Position numbers and translations under genes: made by a program. Below, piece by piece: positions 19,041 through 29,334 of a stretch of DNA of 64,000 nt. This stretch comes from Sinorhizobium arboris LMG 14919 (GTDB lineage Bacteria > Pseudomonadota > Alphaproteobacteria > Rhizobiales > Rhizobiaceae). Below the pieces are notes generated by a model, which did no database searches, was not told the DNA's origin, and saw only the letters and a program-made list of their open reading frames with translations. The DNA lies in contig NZ_ATYB01000014.1 of assembly GCF_000427465.1 (NCBI RefSeq), positions 2,255,570-2,319,569 of the forward strand. Reading direction: 5' to 3'. Positions within the stretch are counted from its first letter, which is position 1; every line of letters starts with the position of its first letter.

Positions 19041-19919
19041 ATGCGCAAGCAGATCAATCCGATCGCAAGCCTTGGCCTTGCCGCAGCCTTGGTCGGCTGC
19101 AACACGACGGACGCCCTGATCCCGCAGGTGGACGTGGGCGAAGGCACTTTCCGCTCCCCACCGGTGACCCAGTCGGATCTCGACGCCATGTCGACGCAGA
19201 CCGCGGTGATGCCGGTGGAAAGCGTGCCGCCGGGCCGCACCGCGGCCTTCGCCGCGCAGCCGAATATTTCGGGCCCGCCTCCCCGACACGCGAGCGGCAA
19301 TGTCGGCTATAGCGATTACACCGACCCGGCCGGAACGCTGGAAGGCCAGGCAAACCGCCTGGCCGGGGGTGAAGCACCGATACAGGCAACTCAGCCTCAA
19401 GCGGCGCCCACCCAGGTCACTCAGCATCCGGCTCCGCCGGTGGAAGATGCGACGCAGGAGGCTGGCGGCGAGCAGACAGCAGCCGACCAGACGGCAGAGG
19501 AGCCTGCACAAAGGCAGCATGCCGCCGCATCTCCTGCGGCAGCCACAGCGGGCTCCGGCGGCATCCGATTCCTGCCGATCATCGGCGCGCCGGTCCAGGC
19601 GGTCACGCCACTCTCGAAACAGCTCGGCGCCTCGGCGCGCAGCCAGGGGCTCGCGATCAAGAGCTCCACCGACAAAACCAGCGACCATATCCTCAAGGGA
19701 TATTTTTCAGCGCTCAACGACGGCGGCAAGACGACGGTCGTCTATGTCTGGGACATACTCGACGGCAGCGGCAATCGCCTGCATCGCATCCAGGGACAGG
19801 ACTCCGTTGCAAAGACCGCGACCGACCCCTGGAGCGCCGTCCCGGCTGAGACGATGGAGGCGATCGCCAGCGAGACGATCGACGCCTATCTCGAATGGCG
19901 CCGATCGTCCGCGGGCTAG
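19041..19919 (+). CDS. proline/glutamine-rich lipoprotein
   Basis: A 292-residue predicted outer- or inner-membrane lipoprotein. The lipobox ALVGC ends a short signal peptide (MRKQINPIASLGLAAALVGC), so Cys20 would be the lipidated residue. A low-complexity region rich in Pro, Ala, Gln and Glu (about 95-175) leads to a conserved globular C-terminus of about 110 residues (PLSKQLGASARSQGLAI, YFSALNDGGKTTVVYVWDI). The ATG at 19041 is chosen because the signal peptide starts there. Family names are not recalled; similar proteins are common in Rhizobiales. Confidence 0.72.
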   Translation: MRKQINPIASLGLAAALVGCNTTDALIPQVDVGEGTFRSPPVTQSDLDAMSTQTAVMPVESVPPGRTAAFAAQPNISGPPPRHASGNVGYSDYTDPAGTLEGQANRLAGGEAPIQATQPQAAPTQVTQHPAPPVEDATQEAGGEQTAADQTAEEPAQRQHAAASPAAATAGSGGIRFLPIIGAPVQAVTPLSKQLGASARSQGLAIKSSTDKTSDHILKGYFSALNDGGKTTVVYVWDILDGSGNRLHRIQGQDSVAKTATDPWSAVPAETMEAIASETIDAYLEWRRSSAG

Positions 19920-20200
19920 CGCCTCCGCTCGGATTCCGCTGCTGCACGCTCGGATACCGGCCGCCCGCCCCGGAATCGCCATCATCCCGGCCGGCTGACG
20001 CAAAGTTTTTCGGATATTGGGCGCTGCGCCGCAGCAATCCCCTTGCATTCACCTTCAAGGACGCTAAAAAGCGGCCGATCAGCTCTGACAGCGGCCGTCC
20101 GCAGTGATTGCCCGCAATCGGAATGGCTCACGGAATCTGCGCGGAGAACCCACCCCCCGGACGACCGGACGTGGCCGCGCCAGCTCAAGGCGGACCGTCA

Positions 20201-21133
<933 letters not shown>

Positions 21134-21362
21134 CTTCGGTACGCCTGCTCGCCCTCCATCCTGTGCTCGTCAGGGAATGAGGGAAGGGAAGACGCTGAAA
21201 TCTGCCGATGGGGTGGGCGAGACTATCCCGCGGGTGGGCGATGATTTTGGCCCACCTGCGTGTTGAAAGGTCATCACTAAGCAGCGTAACCGTCCAGCCC
21301 TATAGGCCGGTAAGCCGAAACACGGATAGGCGGGTGCGGTAGAATTCCAGAGCGGCCGCCGC

Positions 21363-22193
21363 TCATCTCTTGACGTCCAGCATATAGGATGCGGCCTCGC
21401 GGGCGGGCATGGCGTCGCTCGCATAGGTGAAAGTGCCGTGCTCCCTCACCTCTCGCGCCGCGCGCATGAGTCCCGCGAGCGCCGCCCGCGCGAACGAACC
21501 GCCGACACTGATGCGCTTCACGCCCGCCTCCTGCAGTTGCTCCACCGTGTAGACCTGCCCGGCGAGGCCCATGACCACGTTGACCGGGCGCTTGACGGAA
21601 GAGCAGACCGTCCGGATCGCTTCGATGTCGGGCAGCCCCGGCGCGTAAAGAACATCCGCGCCGGCCTCCTCGAACGCGACAAGACGCCGGATGGTATCGT
21701 CGAGGTCAGGCCGCCCGCACAGGAAGTTCTCCGCACGCGCGGTCAGGACAAAGGGACGCTTGCGGGCTTCCTGCGCGGCGGCGGCGACACGTTCTACTGC
21801 CAAGTCGAACTCGAAAACGGGATCGGCGGCATCACCGGTCGCATCTTCGATCGAGCCGCCGACCAGCCCGACGCCTGCCGCAAGCGATACCGTTTCGGCA
21901 CAGCACCGGGGATCCTCGCCGAAGCCGTCCTCCAGATCGGCGGACACAGGCAATTCGGTCGCCTCGACGATAGCGCGGGCATTCTGCAATATGACGTCGC
22001 GCGACAGAGCCGCCGCCGAATCCCTCCGGCCGATGGAAAAGGCAAGCCCGGCGCTCGTCGTCGCCAAAGCCTCGAAGCCCATTGCCGCGAGAATTCGGGC
22101 GGATCCCGCATCCCAGGGATTGGGAATTACGAAAGCGCCCTCGCGCTCGTGCAATGCGCGGAAGGCCCGATATTTGTCCTGCTGCTTTTCCAT
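21363..22193 (-). CDS. isocitrate lyase/PEP mutase-family protein
   Basis: A 276-residue TIM-barrel enzyme of the ICL/PEPM superfamily. The N-terminus reads LHEREGAFVIPNPWDAGSA, followed by the metal-binding SADLEDGFG and GGSIEDATG, and TARAENFL. It lacks the KKCGH catalytic loop of true isocitrate lyase, so it belongs to the oxaloacetate decarboxylase/2,3-dimethylmalate lyase-like group. It probably cleaves or decarboxylates a 2-hydroxy or 2-oxo acid, substrate unknown. The gene is monocistronic on the minus strand; about 230 bp without features separate it from prs. Confidence 0.8.
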   Translation of the reverse strand: MEKQQDKYRAFRALHEREGAFVIPNPWDAGSARILAAMGFEALATTSAGLAFSIGRRDSAAALSRDVILQNARAIVEATELPVSADLEDGFGEDPRCCAETVSLAAGVGLVGGSIEDATGDAADPVFEFDLAVERVAAAAQEARKRPFVLTARAENFLCGRPDLDDTIRRLVAFEEAGADVLYAPGLPDIEAIRTVCSSVKRPVNVVMGLAGQVYTVEQLQEAGVKRISVGGSFARAALAGLMRAAREVREHGTFTYASDAMPAREAASYMLDVKR

Positions 22194-22266
22194 GCCGCCA
22201 TCCGTGCTTCGAGATTGCCAGCGATAGCACGAAATGAACAAAAAGCGAACAGATTGTCGCCCGCGG

Positions 22267-22644
22267 TCACGCGCGGGGCTGCACCGCGCAAGCCCCTCCG
22301 CCGCCGAACAAGCGGGAACGTGTGAGGAAACGCCTCTCCCGGCCGTTATCCAGTGAAAACATGCCGCCCCTGCCCGGCACGACGTCGATGATCAGCTGCG
22401 TGTGCTTCCAGAGCTGGTACTGGCTCGAGCTGATATAGACGGGCACGCCGTCGATCTCGCCGAGCTTCACATCGTTATCGCCGACGATATAGTCGCCCGC
22501 CGGGTAGCACATGGGCGACGAGCCGTCGCAGCAGCCGCCCGACTGATGAAAGAGTATATCCGGATGATCGCGCCGGATTTCGCGGATGAGGTCTATCGCC
22601 GCATCCGTCGCAAGCACGCGCGGCTCCGCTGCTTCCTCGCTCAA
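22267..22644 (-). CDS. DUF779-family protein, partner of aldehyde dehydrogenase
   Basis: A 125-residue protein of the DUF779 family, which is usually encoded beside ExaC/AcoD-type acetaldehyde dehydrogenases, as here. The cysteine-rich signature HQSGGCCDGSSPMCYPAGDY is conserved and suggests metal or redox function. VPVYISSSQYQLWKHTQLIIDV is also characteristic. The best ribosome binding site (GAGGAG) fits a TTG at 22644; an ATG at 22659 in the same frame is an alternative. It follows the dehydrogenase by about 130 nt on the same strand. Confidence 0.78.
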   Translation of the reverse strand: MSEEAAEPRVLATDAAIDLIREIRRDHPDILFHQSGGCCDGSSPMCYPAGDYIVGDNDVKLGEIDGVPVYISSSQYQLWKHTQLIIDVVPGRGGMFSLDNGRERRFLTRSRLFGGGGACAVQPRA

Positions 22645-22774
22645 TTTGCATCTCCTCATTCGCAAGGCGGGCGGGCCCCCGATGAAGCATCGGGAGCCCG
22701 CCGTGAGCATCCGGCTGAGCGGCACGAGGAAAGGCTAGGCGGCCCCGCCCGCATCCGGCCCTACAGCGATCCTA

Positions 22775-24283
22775 TCAGAAGAAGCCGAGCGCCTTCGGGC
22801 TGTAGCTCACCAGCATGTTCTTCGTCTGCTGGTAGTGATCGAGCATCATCTTGTGCGTCTCGCGCCCGATGCCGGACTGCTTGTAGCCGCCAAAGGCGGC
22901 ATGCGCCGGATAGGCGTGATAGCAATTGGTCCAGACGCGGCCGGCCTCGATCGCGCGACCGAAGCGGTAGCAGCGATTGGCATCGCGGCTCCACACGCCG
23001 GCACCAAGCCCATAGAGCGTGTCGTTGGCGATCTCCAGCGCCTCGGCCTCCGTCCTGAAGGTCGTGACGGAAACGACGGGGCCGAAAATCTCCTCCTGAA
23101 AGATGCGCATCCTGTTATGGCCGTGGAATACGGTCGGCTTGACGTAATAGCCGCCGGAAAGGTCGCCTTCGAGCACATTGCGGCCGCCGCCGGTCAGGAC
23201 CTCGGCGCCTTCCTCCTTGCCGATCTCGATATAGGCGAGGATTTTCTCGAGCTGTTCGCTCGAAGCCTGGGCGCCGATCATCGTTGCGTCATCGAGCGGA
23301 TTGCCCTGGCGGATCGCCTCGACCCTCTTTACCGCCCGCTCCATGAAGCGGTCGTAGATGCTCTCCTGAACAAGCGCCCGGCTCGGGCAGGTGCAGACCT
23401 CGCCCTGGTTCAGCGCGAACATGGCGAAGCCTTCCAGTGCCTTGTCGAAGAAGTCGTCATCCTCGCTGGCAACGTCCGCGAAGAAGATGTTCGGCGACTT
23501 TCCGCCGAGCTCCAGCGTGACCGGGATGAGGTTCTGGCTGGCATATTGCATGATCAGCCGCCCGGTCGTCGTCTCGCCGGTAAAAGCGATCTTGGCGATG
23601 CGCGGGCTGGTGGCGAGCGGTTTGCCCGCTTCGAGGCCGAAGCCGTTCACGATATTGAGGACACCCGGCGGCAGGAGGTCGCCGATAAGTTCAGCCCAGA
23701 CGAGGATCGAGCCCGGCGTCTGCTCGGCCGGCTTCAGCACGACGCAATTTCCGGCGGCAAGCGCCGGCGCAAGCTTCCAGGCGGCCATCAGGATCGGGAA
23801 GTTCCAGGGAATGATCTGGCCGACGACGCCGAGCGGCTCGTGGAAATGATAGGCGACGGTGTCGTGGTCGATCTCGCCGATCGAGCCTTCCTGCGCACGG
23901 ATGCAGGCCGCGAAATAGCGGAAATGGTCGATCGCCAGCGGAATGTCGGCGGCCATCGTCTCCCGGATCGGCTTGCCGTTGTCCCAGGTTTCGGCCCGTG
24001 CCAGGAGCTCGAGATTGTCCTCCATGCGGGCGGCTATCTTCATGAGGATGTTGGACCTCTCCGTCGTCGAGGTCCGGCCCCATTTTTCCCGGGCGGCGTG
24101 CGCCGCGTCGAGGGCGATCTCGATGTCGGCGGCGTCCGAACGGGCGACCTGGCAAAGCGTGCCGCCGGTGATCGGCGTCGTGTTGTCGAAGTAGCGTCCC
24201 GCAACGGGCTCGCGCCATTGGCCGCCGATGAAGTTTCCGTATTTCTGCTTGTAAGGGTTCTCGACGATCTTCTGATGCAGCAT
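22775..24283 (-). CDS. NAD-dependent (acet)aldehyde dehydrogenase, ExaC/AldB type
   Basis: A 502-residue soluble ALDH oxidising an aliphatic aldehyde, probably acetaldehyde, to the acid. The N-terminus [14 protein letters not shown] is typical of ExaC-like enzymes. Catalytic parts: IPWNFP with Asn161, Glu258 in [20 protein letters not shown] for the cofactor, and Cys297 in NQGEVCTC. The ATG follows GGGAGG. An AcoR-like regulator lies just upstream on the same strand and a DUF779 gene downstream, a well-known arrangement for alcohol/acetaldehyde oxidation. Aldehyde specificity is inferred from these neighbours. Confidence 0.92.
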   Translation of the reverse strand: MLHQKIVENPYKQKYGNFIGGQWREPVAGRYFDNTTPITGGTLCQVARSDAADIEIALDAAHAAREKWGRTSTTERSNILMKIAARMEDNLELLARAETWDNGKPIRETMAADIPLAIDHFRYFAACIRAQEGSIGEIDHDTVAYHFHEPLGVVGQIIPWNFPILMAAWKLAPALAAGNCVVLKPAEQTPGSILVWAELIGDLLPPGVLNIVNGFGLEAGKPLATSPRIAKIAFTGETTTGRLIMQYASQNLIPVTLELGGKSPNIFFADVASEDDDFFDKALEGFAMFALNQGEVCTCPSRALVQESIYDRFMERAVKRVEAIRQGNPLDDATMIGAQASSEQLEKILAYIEIGKEEGAEVLTGGGRNVLEGDLSGGYYVKPTVFHGHNRMRIFQEEIFGPVVSVTTFRTEAEALEIANDTLYGLGAGVWSRDANRCYRFGRAIEAGRVWTNCYHAYPAHAAFGGYKQSGIGRETHKMMLDHYQQTKNMLVSYSPKALGFF

Positions 24284-24407
24284 GGGTTTCCTCCCTTGGA
24301 AAAACAGCATTGCGCTTGCTGTGGAAGGAAGAGTGAGACCGAACGCGCATTTCCGGTAGAGCGGCGCCGTGCTTGGCGACGCCGACTGTTTCAGAATTGA
24401 GACAGGA

Positions 24408-25364
24408 TCAGTTGAGAGAAAGCCGCTTCATCTTTCGGTAGAGGGTCGCCCGGCTGATACCGAGGAGATCGGCGGCCATGGACACATTGCCCTTGGCCCG
24501 CGATAAAGCGCGGCGCAGAGCCGCCCTCTCGGCTCCGGGCAATTCCTCCCGCTCGCCCGGCAGTTCCTCCTCGAGCAGGTCGGACGCGGGAATCCCGCCG
24601 GCGATGCGCTCGTTGTCGAGCCCAAGGCACAGCCGCGCAGCCCGCGTCGCACCGAGGACGAGATCGTCGCGGTCGACGGCAAGCAATGCAGGTCCCGCCC
24701 GATCGACCGGCACGAGCACGATACGGGCGCCGGCAAAGGCGCGGCGGAAAAGATTGGCCTCGATGCGGGCCGCGGCATCGCGCACCGCCTGCGAGAGGAT
24801 CGAAAGCGTCGCCTCGGAGGCGTCGTCGCGGCAGGTGGAGATGTCGATTGCCGCGGCGAGCTTTCCGCTCTCGTCGCGGATCGGCGCCGTGGCGCAGCTG
24901 AGGCCGATATTGCGGCTGAGGAAGTGTTGGTCGCGATGGATGAGGACCGGACGCTCGTCCGCGATCGCCGTGCCGATGCCGTTGGTCCCGACGCTCGCCT
25001 CGCTCCATACGGTTCCGGACCACAATCCGATGCCGCGGAAGTCCGCATCGTCGCCGCCGGCCCCGCGACGTTCCAACGCCACACCCTTCCCGTCGGTAAG
25101 CAGCAGGCAGCACCCGGCCTTGCCGACGGCGGCGAACAGCCGGTCGAGCTCGCCGGCCGCTTCTGCGATCAGCGCGCCGGAGCTTTCACGCGCCTGCCGG
25201 AATTCGGCTTCCGAAAGCCGCCAGGGCGAACGCGCTTCCTCCGGCGCCAGGCCGTGCAGCGTCATGCAGCGGCGCCATGATGCAGCCACCGGCGAAATCA
25301 CCGCGGCGGAAGACTGATGTGCTACGCGATAGACCCGCTCGGAATGGTCCCTGATTGAAGCCAT
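24408..25364 (-). CDS. AcoR-like GAF/Fis regulator lacking the sigma54 AAA+ domain
   Basis: A 318-residue regulator. The N-terminal part resembles AcoR activators: [16 protein letters not shown], then a GAF domain with [21 protein letters not shown] and [13 protein letters not shown]. The C-terminus is a Fis-type HTH ([35 protein letters not shown]). AcoR proteins have a central AAA+ module with GAFTGA between these; there is none here, only about 80 residues of other sequence. It therefore cannot act by the usual sigma54 remodelling. It is placed to control the aldehyde dehydrogenase immediately downstream. Confidence 0.85.
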   Translation of the reverse strand: MASIRDHSERVYRVAHQSSAAVISPVAASWRRCMTLHGLAPEEARSPWRLSEAEFRQARESSGALIAEAAGELDRLFAAVGKAGCCLLLTDGKGVALERRGAGGDDADFRGIGLWSGTVWSEASVGTNGIGTAIADERPVLIHRDQHFLSRNIGLSCATAPIRDESGKLAAAIDISTCRDDASEATLSILSQAVRDAAARIEANLFRRAFAGARIVLVPVDRAGPALLAVDRDDLVLGATRAARLCLGLDNERIAGGIPASDLLEEELPGEREELPGAERAALRRALSRAKGNVSMAADLLGISRATLYRKMKRLSLN

Positions 25365-25670
25365 TCACTCCTCCCTGGATCGCCGCGACCGGGTCAACCG
25401 ACCCGCGGACGTGATCAACGCCTGTAAGCCGGGCGCGCGGACCGCGCTTCCTCCTTCGCCTGGACGGCGTTCTCCGGCGCAAACATGCGGCAAATTCTGC
25501 AACGGCATATTCTCCCCTGCCAACTATAGGCATCGATACCGCGGGAGGTCCACCCTGACTAAAGTCTTTCCTCGGCGGCCGGGCGATACCTCGGACCGGT
25601 ATCGGCAGACCGGATGATATGCTACTCGAAACAAATACTCTCGACTCGTCGCAACACCCGGTTGTCCGCC
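25365..25670. other. spacer between divergent regulator and BenE transporter
   Basis: Across 306 bp there is no gene. The region must hold the promoters of both divergent genes; no clear -35/-10 pair or repeat stands out to me. Confidence 0.3.
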
Positions 25671-26852
25671 ATGCTCCGTGATTTCTCCGTCCAAAGCCTG
25701 TTCATGGGCGTGCTGATCGCATTTGTGGGCTTTGCCAGTTCCTTCGCCGTCGTTCTGCACGGCCTCGCCGGCGTCGGCGCGAACGAGGCGCAGGCGGCCT
25801 CCGGCCTGATGGCCCTGTCAATCTCCATGGGTGCCTGCGCCATCCTCATCAGCGCCGTCACGCGGCTTCCTGTCAGCATCGCCTGGTCGACGCCGGGCGC
25901 GGCCCTGCTTGCCAGTTCCGGCGCGGTGGAGGGCGGGTTCAATGCCGCCGTCGGCGCCTTTCTCGTCTGCGGATTACTGATCATCGTCGCCGGCCTGTGG
26001 AAGCCGCTCGGCAGGATCGTTTCCGCAATTCCACCGGCGCTGGCGAATGCGATGCTCGCGGGCGTGCTCCTCAGTCTCTGCTTCGCGCCGGTGAAGGCGA
26101 TCGCCTTCAATCCCCTCTTCGGCCTGCCGATCGTTCTTGCATGGGCGGTCGTCGGCAGCTTCAGCAGGCTCTATGCCGTTCCGGCCGCGCTCTTCGCCTT
26201 CGTTCTTGTCGTCGCGCTCGGGATCGACATTCCGGACGGCGCCTTGGCCGGACTCTCCGCCGCTCTCGTTCCGAAGGTCGAGTTCGTCTCGCCTTCCTTC
26301 AGCACCTCCGCCCTGGTCAGCATCGCTCTTCCGCTTTTCATCGTCACGATGGCATCGCAGAACATTCCCGGCGTCGCAGTCCTGAAGGTGAATGACTACG
26401 ATCCCGATCCGGGTCCCCTCTTCGCCACGACCGGACTCTTTACGCTGCTGAGCGCACCTTTCGGCGGGCATGCGGTCAATCTTGCCGCGATCACCGCAGC
26501 GATGTGCGCCGGCTCCGATTCCCATCCCGATCGCGCCCGCCGCTACTGGTCCGCCATCAATGCAGGTATCGCCTACGTCCTCTTCGGCCTCCTGGCCGGG
26601 GCGGTCACGACCTTCGTCAGTCTCGCGCCATCGGTGCTGATCGAGGCGGTTGCCGGCCTTGCGCTGATCGGCGCCTTCTCGGGTTCCGCAGTTGCCGCCT
26701 TCACGAAGGGCGAGACGCGCGAAGCGTCCGCCATCACGTTTCTCGTCACCGCCTCGGGCGTGGGCTTCGCCGGCGTGTCCGGGGCCTTTTGGGGTCTTGT
26801 CGCGGGCGGCCTGATGCTGACGCTCGCGCGCTTCGCCAAGCGTAAGGCGTGA
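25671..26852 (+). CDS. BenE-family benzoate/H+ symporter-like transporter
   Basis: A 393-residue polytopic inner-membrane protein with about eleven to twelve hydrophobic segments. BenE signatures include SIAWSTPGAALLASSG, NAMLAGVLLSLCFAPVKA, TMASQNIPGVAVLK and APFGGHAVNLAAITAAMCAG. BenE proteins are proposed proton-coupled benzoate importers, but many members have other or unknown substrates, and no benzoate catabolic gene is nearby. The ATG at 25671 starts the conserved part; no strong ribosome binding site is seen. Confidence 0.85.
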   Translation: MLRDFSVQSLFMGVLIAFVGFASSFAVVLHGLAGVGANEAQAASGLMALSISMGACAILISAVTRLPVSIAWSTPGAALLASSGAVEGGFNAAVGAFLVCGLLIIVAGLWKPLGRIVSAIPPALANAMLAGVLLSLCFAPVKAIAFNPLFGLPIVLAWAVVGSFSRLYAVPAALFAFVLVVALGIDIPDGALAGLSAALVPKVEFVSPSFSTSALVSIALPLFIVTMASQNIPGVAVLKVNDYDPDPGPLFATTGLFTLLSAPFGGHAVNLAAITAAMCAGSDSHPDRARRYWSAINAGIAYVLFGLLAGAVTTFVSLAPSVLIEAVAGLALIGAFSGSAVAAFTKGETREASAITFLVTASGVGFAGVSGAFWGLVAGGLMLTLARFAKRKA

Positions 26853-26889
26853 TGCGTGTCGCGGCCCAAGAGTGCCCGAACGGCCGCGC

Positions 26890-26918
26890 CTTGCATTTAC
26901 GACCGTTCTCGGCTATGC
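26890..26918 (+). promoter_or_regulatory. candidate promoter of rplY
   Basis: CTTGCA, a 17-nt spacer and CTATGC agree well with the rhizobial sigma70 pattern. It would give a leader of about 110 nt before rplY. Confidence 0.5.
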
Positions 26919-26961
26919 ACCCCGCGTCCGCGCAGACACCCTTGGAGGCAACGCGGGTGAG

Positions 26962-26987
26962 GCCGCCCCGCGGCGGCTTCAGGTTTT
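26962..26987 (+). promoter_or_regulatory. terminator-like hairpin in the rplY leader
   Basis: GCCGCC (26962-26967) pairs with GGCGGC (26972-26977), and five T residues follow at 26983-26987. It lies inside the predicted rplY leader and could act as an attenuator; it may also be incidental. Confidence 0.35.
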
Positions 26988-27035
26988 TCCGCCTTTGACG
27001 GACGAACTCTCCAAATAACACAGAAAGGTCTACCT

Positions 27036-27650
27036 ATGAGCGAAACTTACGAGCTCAAGGCCGAGACGCGCGATCGGGTTGGTAAGGGGTCCTCCCGTGA
27101 ACTTCGCCGCAACGGTCTTATTCCGGCTGTCATCTATGGTGACAAGCAGCCCCCGCTTTCCATCGCGCTGTCCACCAAGGACGTGACGATGAAGATCCAC
27201 GCCGGCGGTTTCATGACCACCGTTGCGACGATCGACGTCAACGGCGAGAAGATCCGCGTCCTGCCCAAGGACTATCAGCTCGATCCGGTCCGCGACTTCA
27301 CCATGCACGTCGATTTCCTTCGCGTTTCGAAGGGCAGCCAGGTTTCCGTTCAGGTTCCGGTTCACTTCGAAAACGAAGAGAAGTCCCCGGGCCTCAAGCA
27401 GGGCGGCGCCCTGAACATCGTCCGGCACGAGGTCGAACTGAACGTTTCCGCGGACAGCATTCCGGAATTCCTGACGGTCGACCTCACCGGCCTCAAGATC
27501 GGCGACACCGTCCACATTTCGAACGTCAAGCTCCCTGCAGGCGCGACCCCGGTCATTACCGATCGCGACTTCACGGTCGCCACGATCACCGGCCGTACGC
27601 AGGAAGCCGAGCCGACTGAAGAAGCCGAAGGCGGCGAAGAAGAGGCTTGA
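27036..27650 (+). CDS. rplY: 50S ribosomal protein L25/general stress protein Ctc
   Basis: A 204-residue L25 of the long CTC type: an N-terminal L25 domain binding 5S rRNA (about 1-95, with [18 protein letters not shown] and IPAVIYGDK) and a C-terminal beta domain (about 100-190), then an acidic tail rich in Glu. The ATG follows AGAAAGG. A terminator follows about 50 nt after the stop, with pth downstream. The rplY-pth order is conserved in many proteobacteria. Confidence 0.95.
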   Translation: MSETYELKAETRDRVGKGSSRELRRNGLIPAVIYGDKQPPLSIALSTKDVTMKIHAGGFMTTVATIDVNGEKIRVLPKDYQLDPVRDFTMHVDFLRVSKGSQVSVQVPVHFENEEKSPGLKQGGALNIVRHEVELNVSADSIPEFLTVDLTGLKIGDTVHISNVKLPAGATPVITDRDFTVATITGRTQEAEPTEEAEGGEEEA

Positions 27651-27703
27651 TCTCTGCTTCAGGCGGCCGCCCGATCCGGGCTGTGTCGCGCCCCGAGTGA
27701 AAG

Positions 27704-27735
27704 AAACCCGTCCCATTTCGTGGGGCGGGTTTTCT
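27704..27735 (+). terminator. intrinsic terminator of rplY
   Basis: AAACCCGTCCCA pairs with TGGGGCGGGTTT (one G-T pair) over a 5-nt loop, followed by TCTTTT. Confidence 0.82.
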
Positions 27736-27851
27736 TTTGCCTGTCAAGCGCTGCGCGCTGCGCCCGAACCGGATAAAGTGGCATCGGAAAATAGCCGTTG
27801 ACTTTGGATGATGGCGGTGATTTTGGGCTGAAGGGAACTGGGCGTGGCGAT

Positions 27852-27963
27852 TGCCCCTCACCCTGGCCCTCTCCCCGCAGGCGGAGAGAGGCGACTGAGA
27901 GCGGGCCGGTTGTCCCTCTCCCCGTCATGACGGGGAGAAGGTCGCGGCAGCGGGATGAGGGGA
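27852..27963. repeat. RIME-like palindromic intergenic repeat
   Basis: This holds TGCCCCTCACCCTGGCC, a first imperfect CTCTCCCCG/CGGAGAGAG arm and a second hairpin CTCTCCCCGTC/GACGGGGAGA, ending GCGGGATGAGGGG. The composition and order match the rhizobial RIME-type mosaic elements as I know them. It lies between rplY and pth. Confidence 0.7.
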
Positions 27964-28018
27964 AAGTCCCCTCCCCGCTCAAATATCTCGCCACAGGCGA
28001 ACGCAGGAGTTTAACCGC

Positions 28019-28738
28019 ATGCTGATCATCGCGGGACTTGGCAATCCCGGCCCGAAATATGCCGGAAACCGTCACAATATCGGCTTTATGGCCGTCGACG
28101 CCATCCAGCAGCGCCAGGGTTTTTCCTCCTGGTCGAAGAAATTCAGATCGGAAATCTCCGAAGGAGAGATCGACGGCGAACGCGTCCTGCTGATGAAGCC
28201 GCAGACCTTCATGAACCTGTCCGGCGAAGCCGTCGGCGAAGCCATGCGCTTTTACAAGCTCGCGCCAAAGGACATCGTCGTCATCTATGACGAACTGGAC
28301 CTTCCCGCCGGCAAGGCCCGGATCAAGACGGGCGGCGGGCACGGCGGGCACAACGGCATCAAGTCGATCGACGCCCATTGCGGCAAGGAATACCGCCGCC
28401 TGCGGCTCGGCATCGGCCACCCGGGAGTCAAGGATCTGGTCCACGCGCATGTGCTCGGTGATTTTGCCAAGGCCGACCGGGCCTGGCTTTCGCTCCTTCT
28501 CGAGGCCATCGCCGACAATGCGGCAATGCTGGTGAAGGCCGAGGATTCGCAGCTCATGAACAAGATTGCGCTGGCGACCGGAGGCAAGCCCGAGACGGAA
28601 AAGCCCGTCACTGCGAAGAAGCAGGCGGCGCAATCCCATATCCATCAGGCTCGTACCGCAGCCCAGCCGAAAAAGCTGCCGGTGACCGGCCCCATGGCCG
28701 ACATGCTGAAGAAGATGTTTGGACCGAAAGGGGATTAG
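28019..28738 (+). CDS. pth: peptidyl-tRNA hydrolase
   Basis: A 239-residue enzyme that recycles tRNA from prematurely released peptidyl-tRNA. The family motifs are [18 protein letters not shown] (catalytic His19), [11 protein letters not shown], the catalytic-Asp region [12 protein letters not shown] and [13 protein letters not shown]. The enzyme core ends near residue 190; a tail of about 45 residues rich in Lys, Ala and Gln follows, as in other alphaproteobacteria. The start follows GCAGGAG. It is downstream of rplY; ychF follows after the oppositely oriented clpS. Confidence 0.95.
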   Translation: MLIIAGLGNPGPKYAGNRHNIGFMAVDAIQQRQGFSSWSKKFRSEISEGEIDGERVLLMKPQTFMNLSGEAVGEAMRFYKLAPKDIVVIYDELDLPAGKARIKTGGGHGGHNGIKSIDAHCGKEYRRLRLGIGHPGVKDLVHAHVLGDFAKADRAWLSLLLEAIADNAAMLVKAEDSQLMNKIALATGGKPETEKPVTAKKQAAQSHIHQARTAAQPKKLPVTGPMADMLKKMFGPKGD

Positions 28739-28786
28739 AGCGGGATGAGGGAAAGTGTGCGCGGTTTTCCGCCCGCATCCCACTCT
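28737..28786. repeat. short palindromic repeat after pth
   Basis: AGAGCGGGATG overlaps the pth stop and pairs with CATCCCACTCT (one G-T pair) around a GC-rich interior. The same AGAGCGGGATG...CATCCCGCTCT pattern is a frequent intergenic element in rhizobia and may serve as the pth/clpS terminator. Confidence 0.55.
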
Positions 28787-28799
28787 AACCGCCGTCGTC

Positions 28800-29129
28800 T
28801 CACTCCTCCGGCTCTGCTGTGAACAACAGCGGAAAGCCCGCCTCCTTGCCGAGGTCGGTCGCTTCCTTGGCCTTGGTCTCCGCCACGTCCTTCGCGCAGA
28901 CCACCACCACCGAAGTGCCCATCTTGTGGGCCGTCATCATCACGCGGTAGCCCGCCTCCTCGCTCATGCGGAAAACGGCCTTGAGCACCATGACCACGAA
29001 TTCCCTCGGCGTGTAGTCGTCATTGACGAGCAGGACCTTGTAGAGCTTCGGCCGTTCCAGCTTCGGCTTGGTCAGGCGCTTTGCGGCTACGTCATTGTCG
29101 CTCATCGGAAAATCCGCCATCGATGACAT
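28800..29129 (-). CDS. clpS: ATP-dependent Clp protease adaptor ClpS
   Basis: A 109-residue N-end-rule adaptor delivering substrates to ClpA. The core has YKVLLVNDDYTPREFVVMVL, then MTAHKMGTSVVVVCAKDVAE, the usual substrate-pocket and ClpA-contact segments. Rhizobia carry two ClpS paralogues, and which one this is cannot be decided here. Three in-frame ATGs (29129, 29120, 29105) occur with no strong ribosome binding site; the extra residues precede the flexible tail only. Confidence 0.9.
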   Translation of the reverse strand: MSSMADFPMSDNDVAAKRLTKPKLERPKLYKVLLVNDDYTPREFVVMVLKAVFRMSEEAGYRVMMTAHKMGTSVVVVCAKDVAETKAKEATDLGKEAGFPLLFTAEPEE

Positions 29130-29334
29130 GAGAACGCGTTCGCGATCACGCGGGCCGCCGGTGGTGAACCGCGCAAGGTTTCCTTATCCCGCTCTCGTCA
29201 ATATCGTGCTCCGGTCCCATCCATTCAAGTGAAACTCGCCCCCGGCTGTAATCGGAAATGCGCGAAAAGCTTGACCGTCCCTCTCCTTTATCCCATAGCC
29301 ACGGCCAAACAATCAGGAACGACGGGTTTCAGCC

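Noticed and set aside
18904..19119. 71-codon plus-strand ORF before the lipoprotein gene
   Set aside because: It overlaps the lipoprotein start in another frame and is very Arg-rich. The lipoprotein has a clear lipobox.
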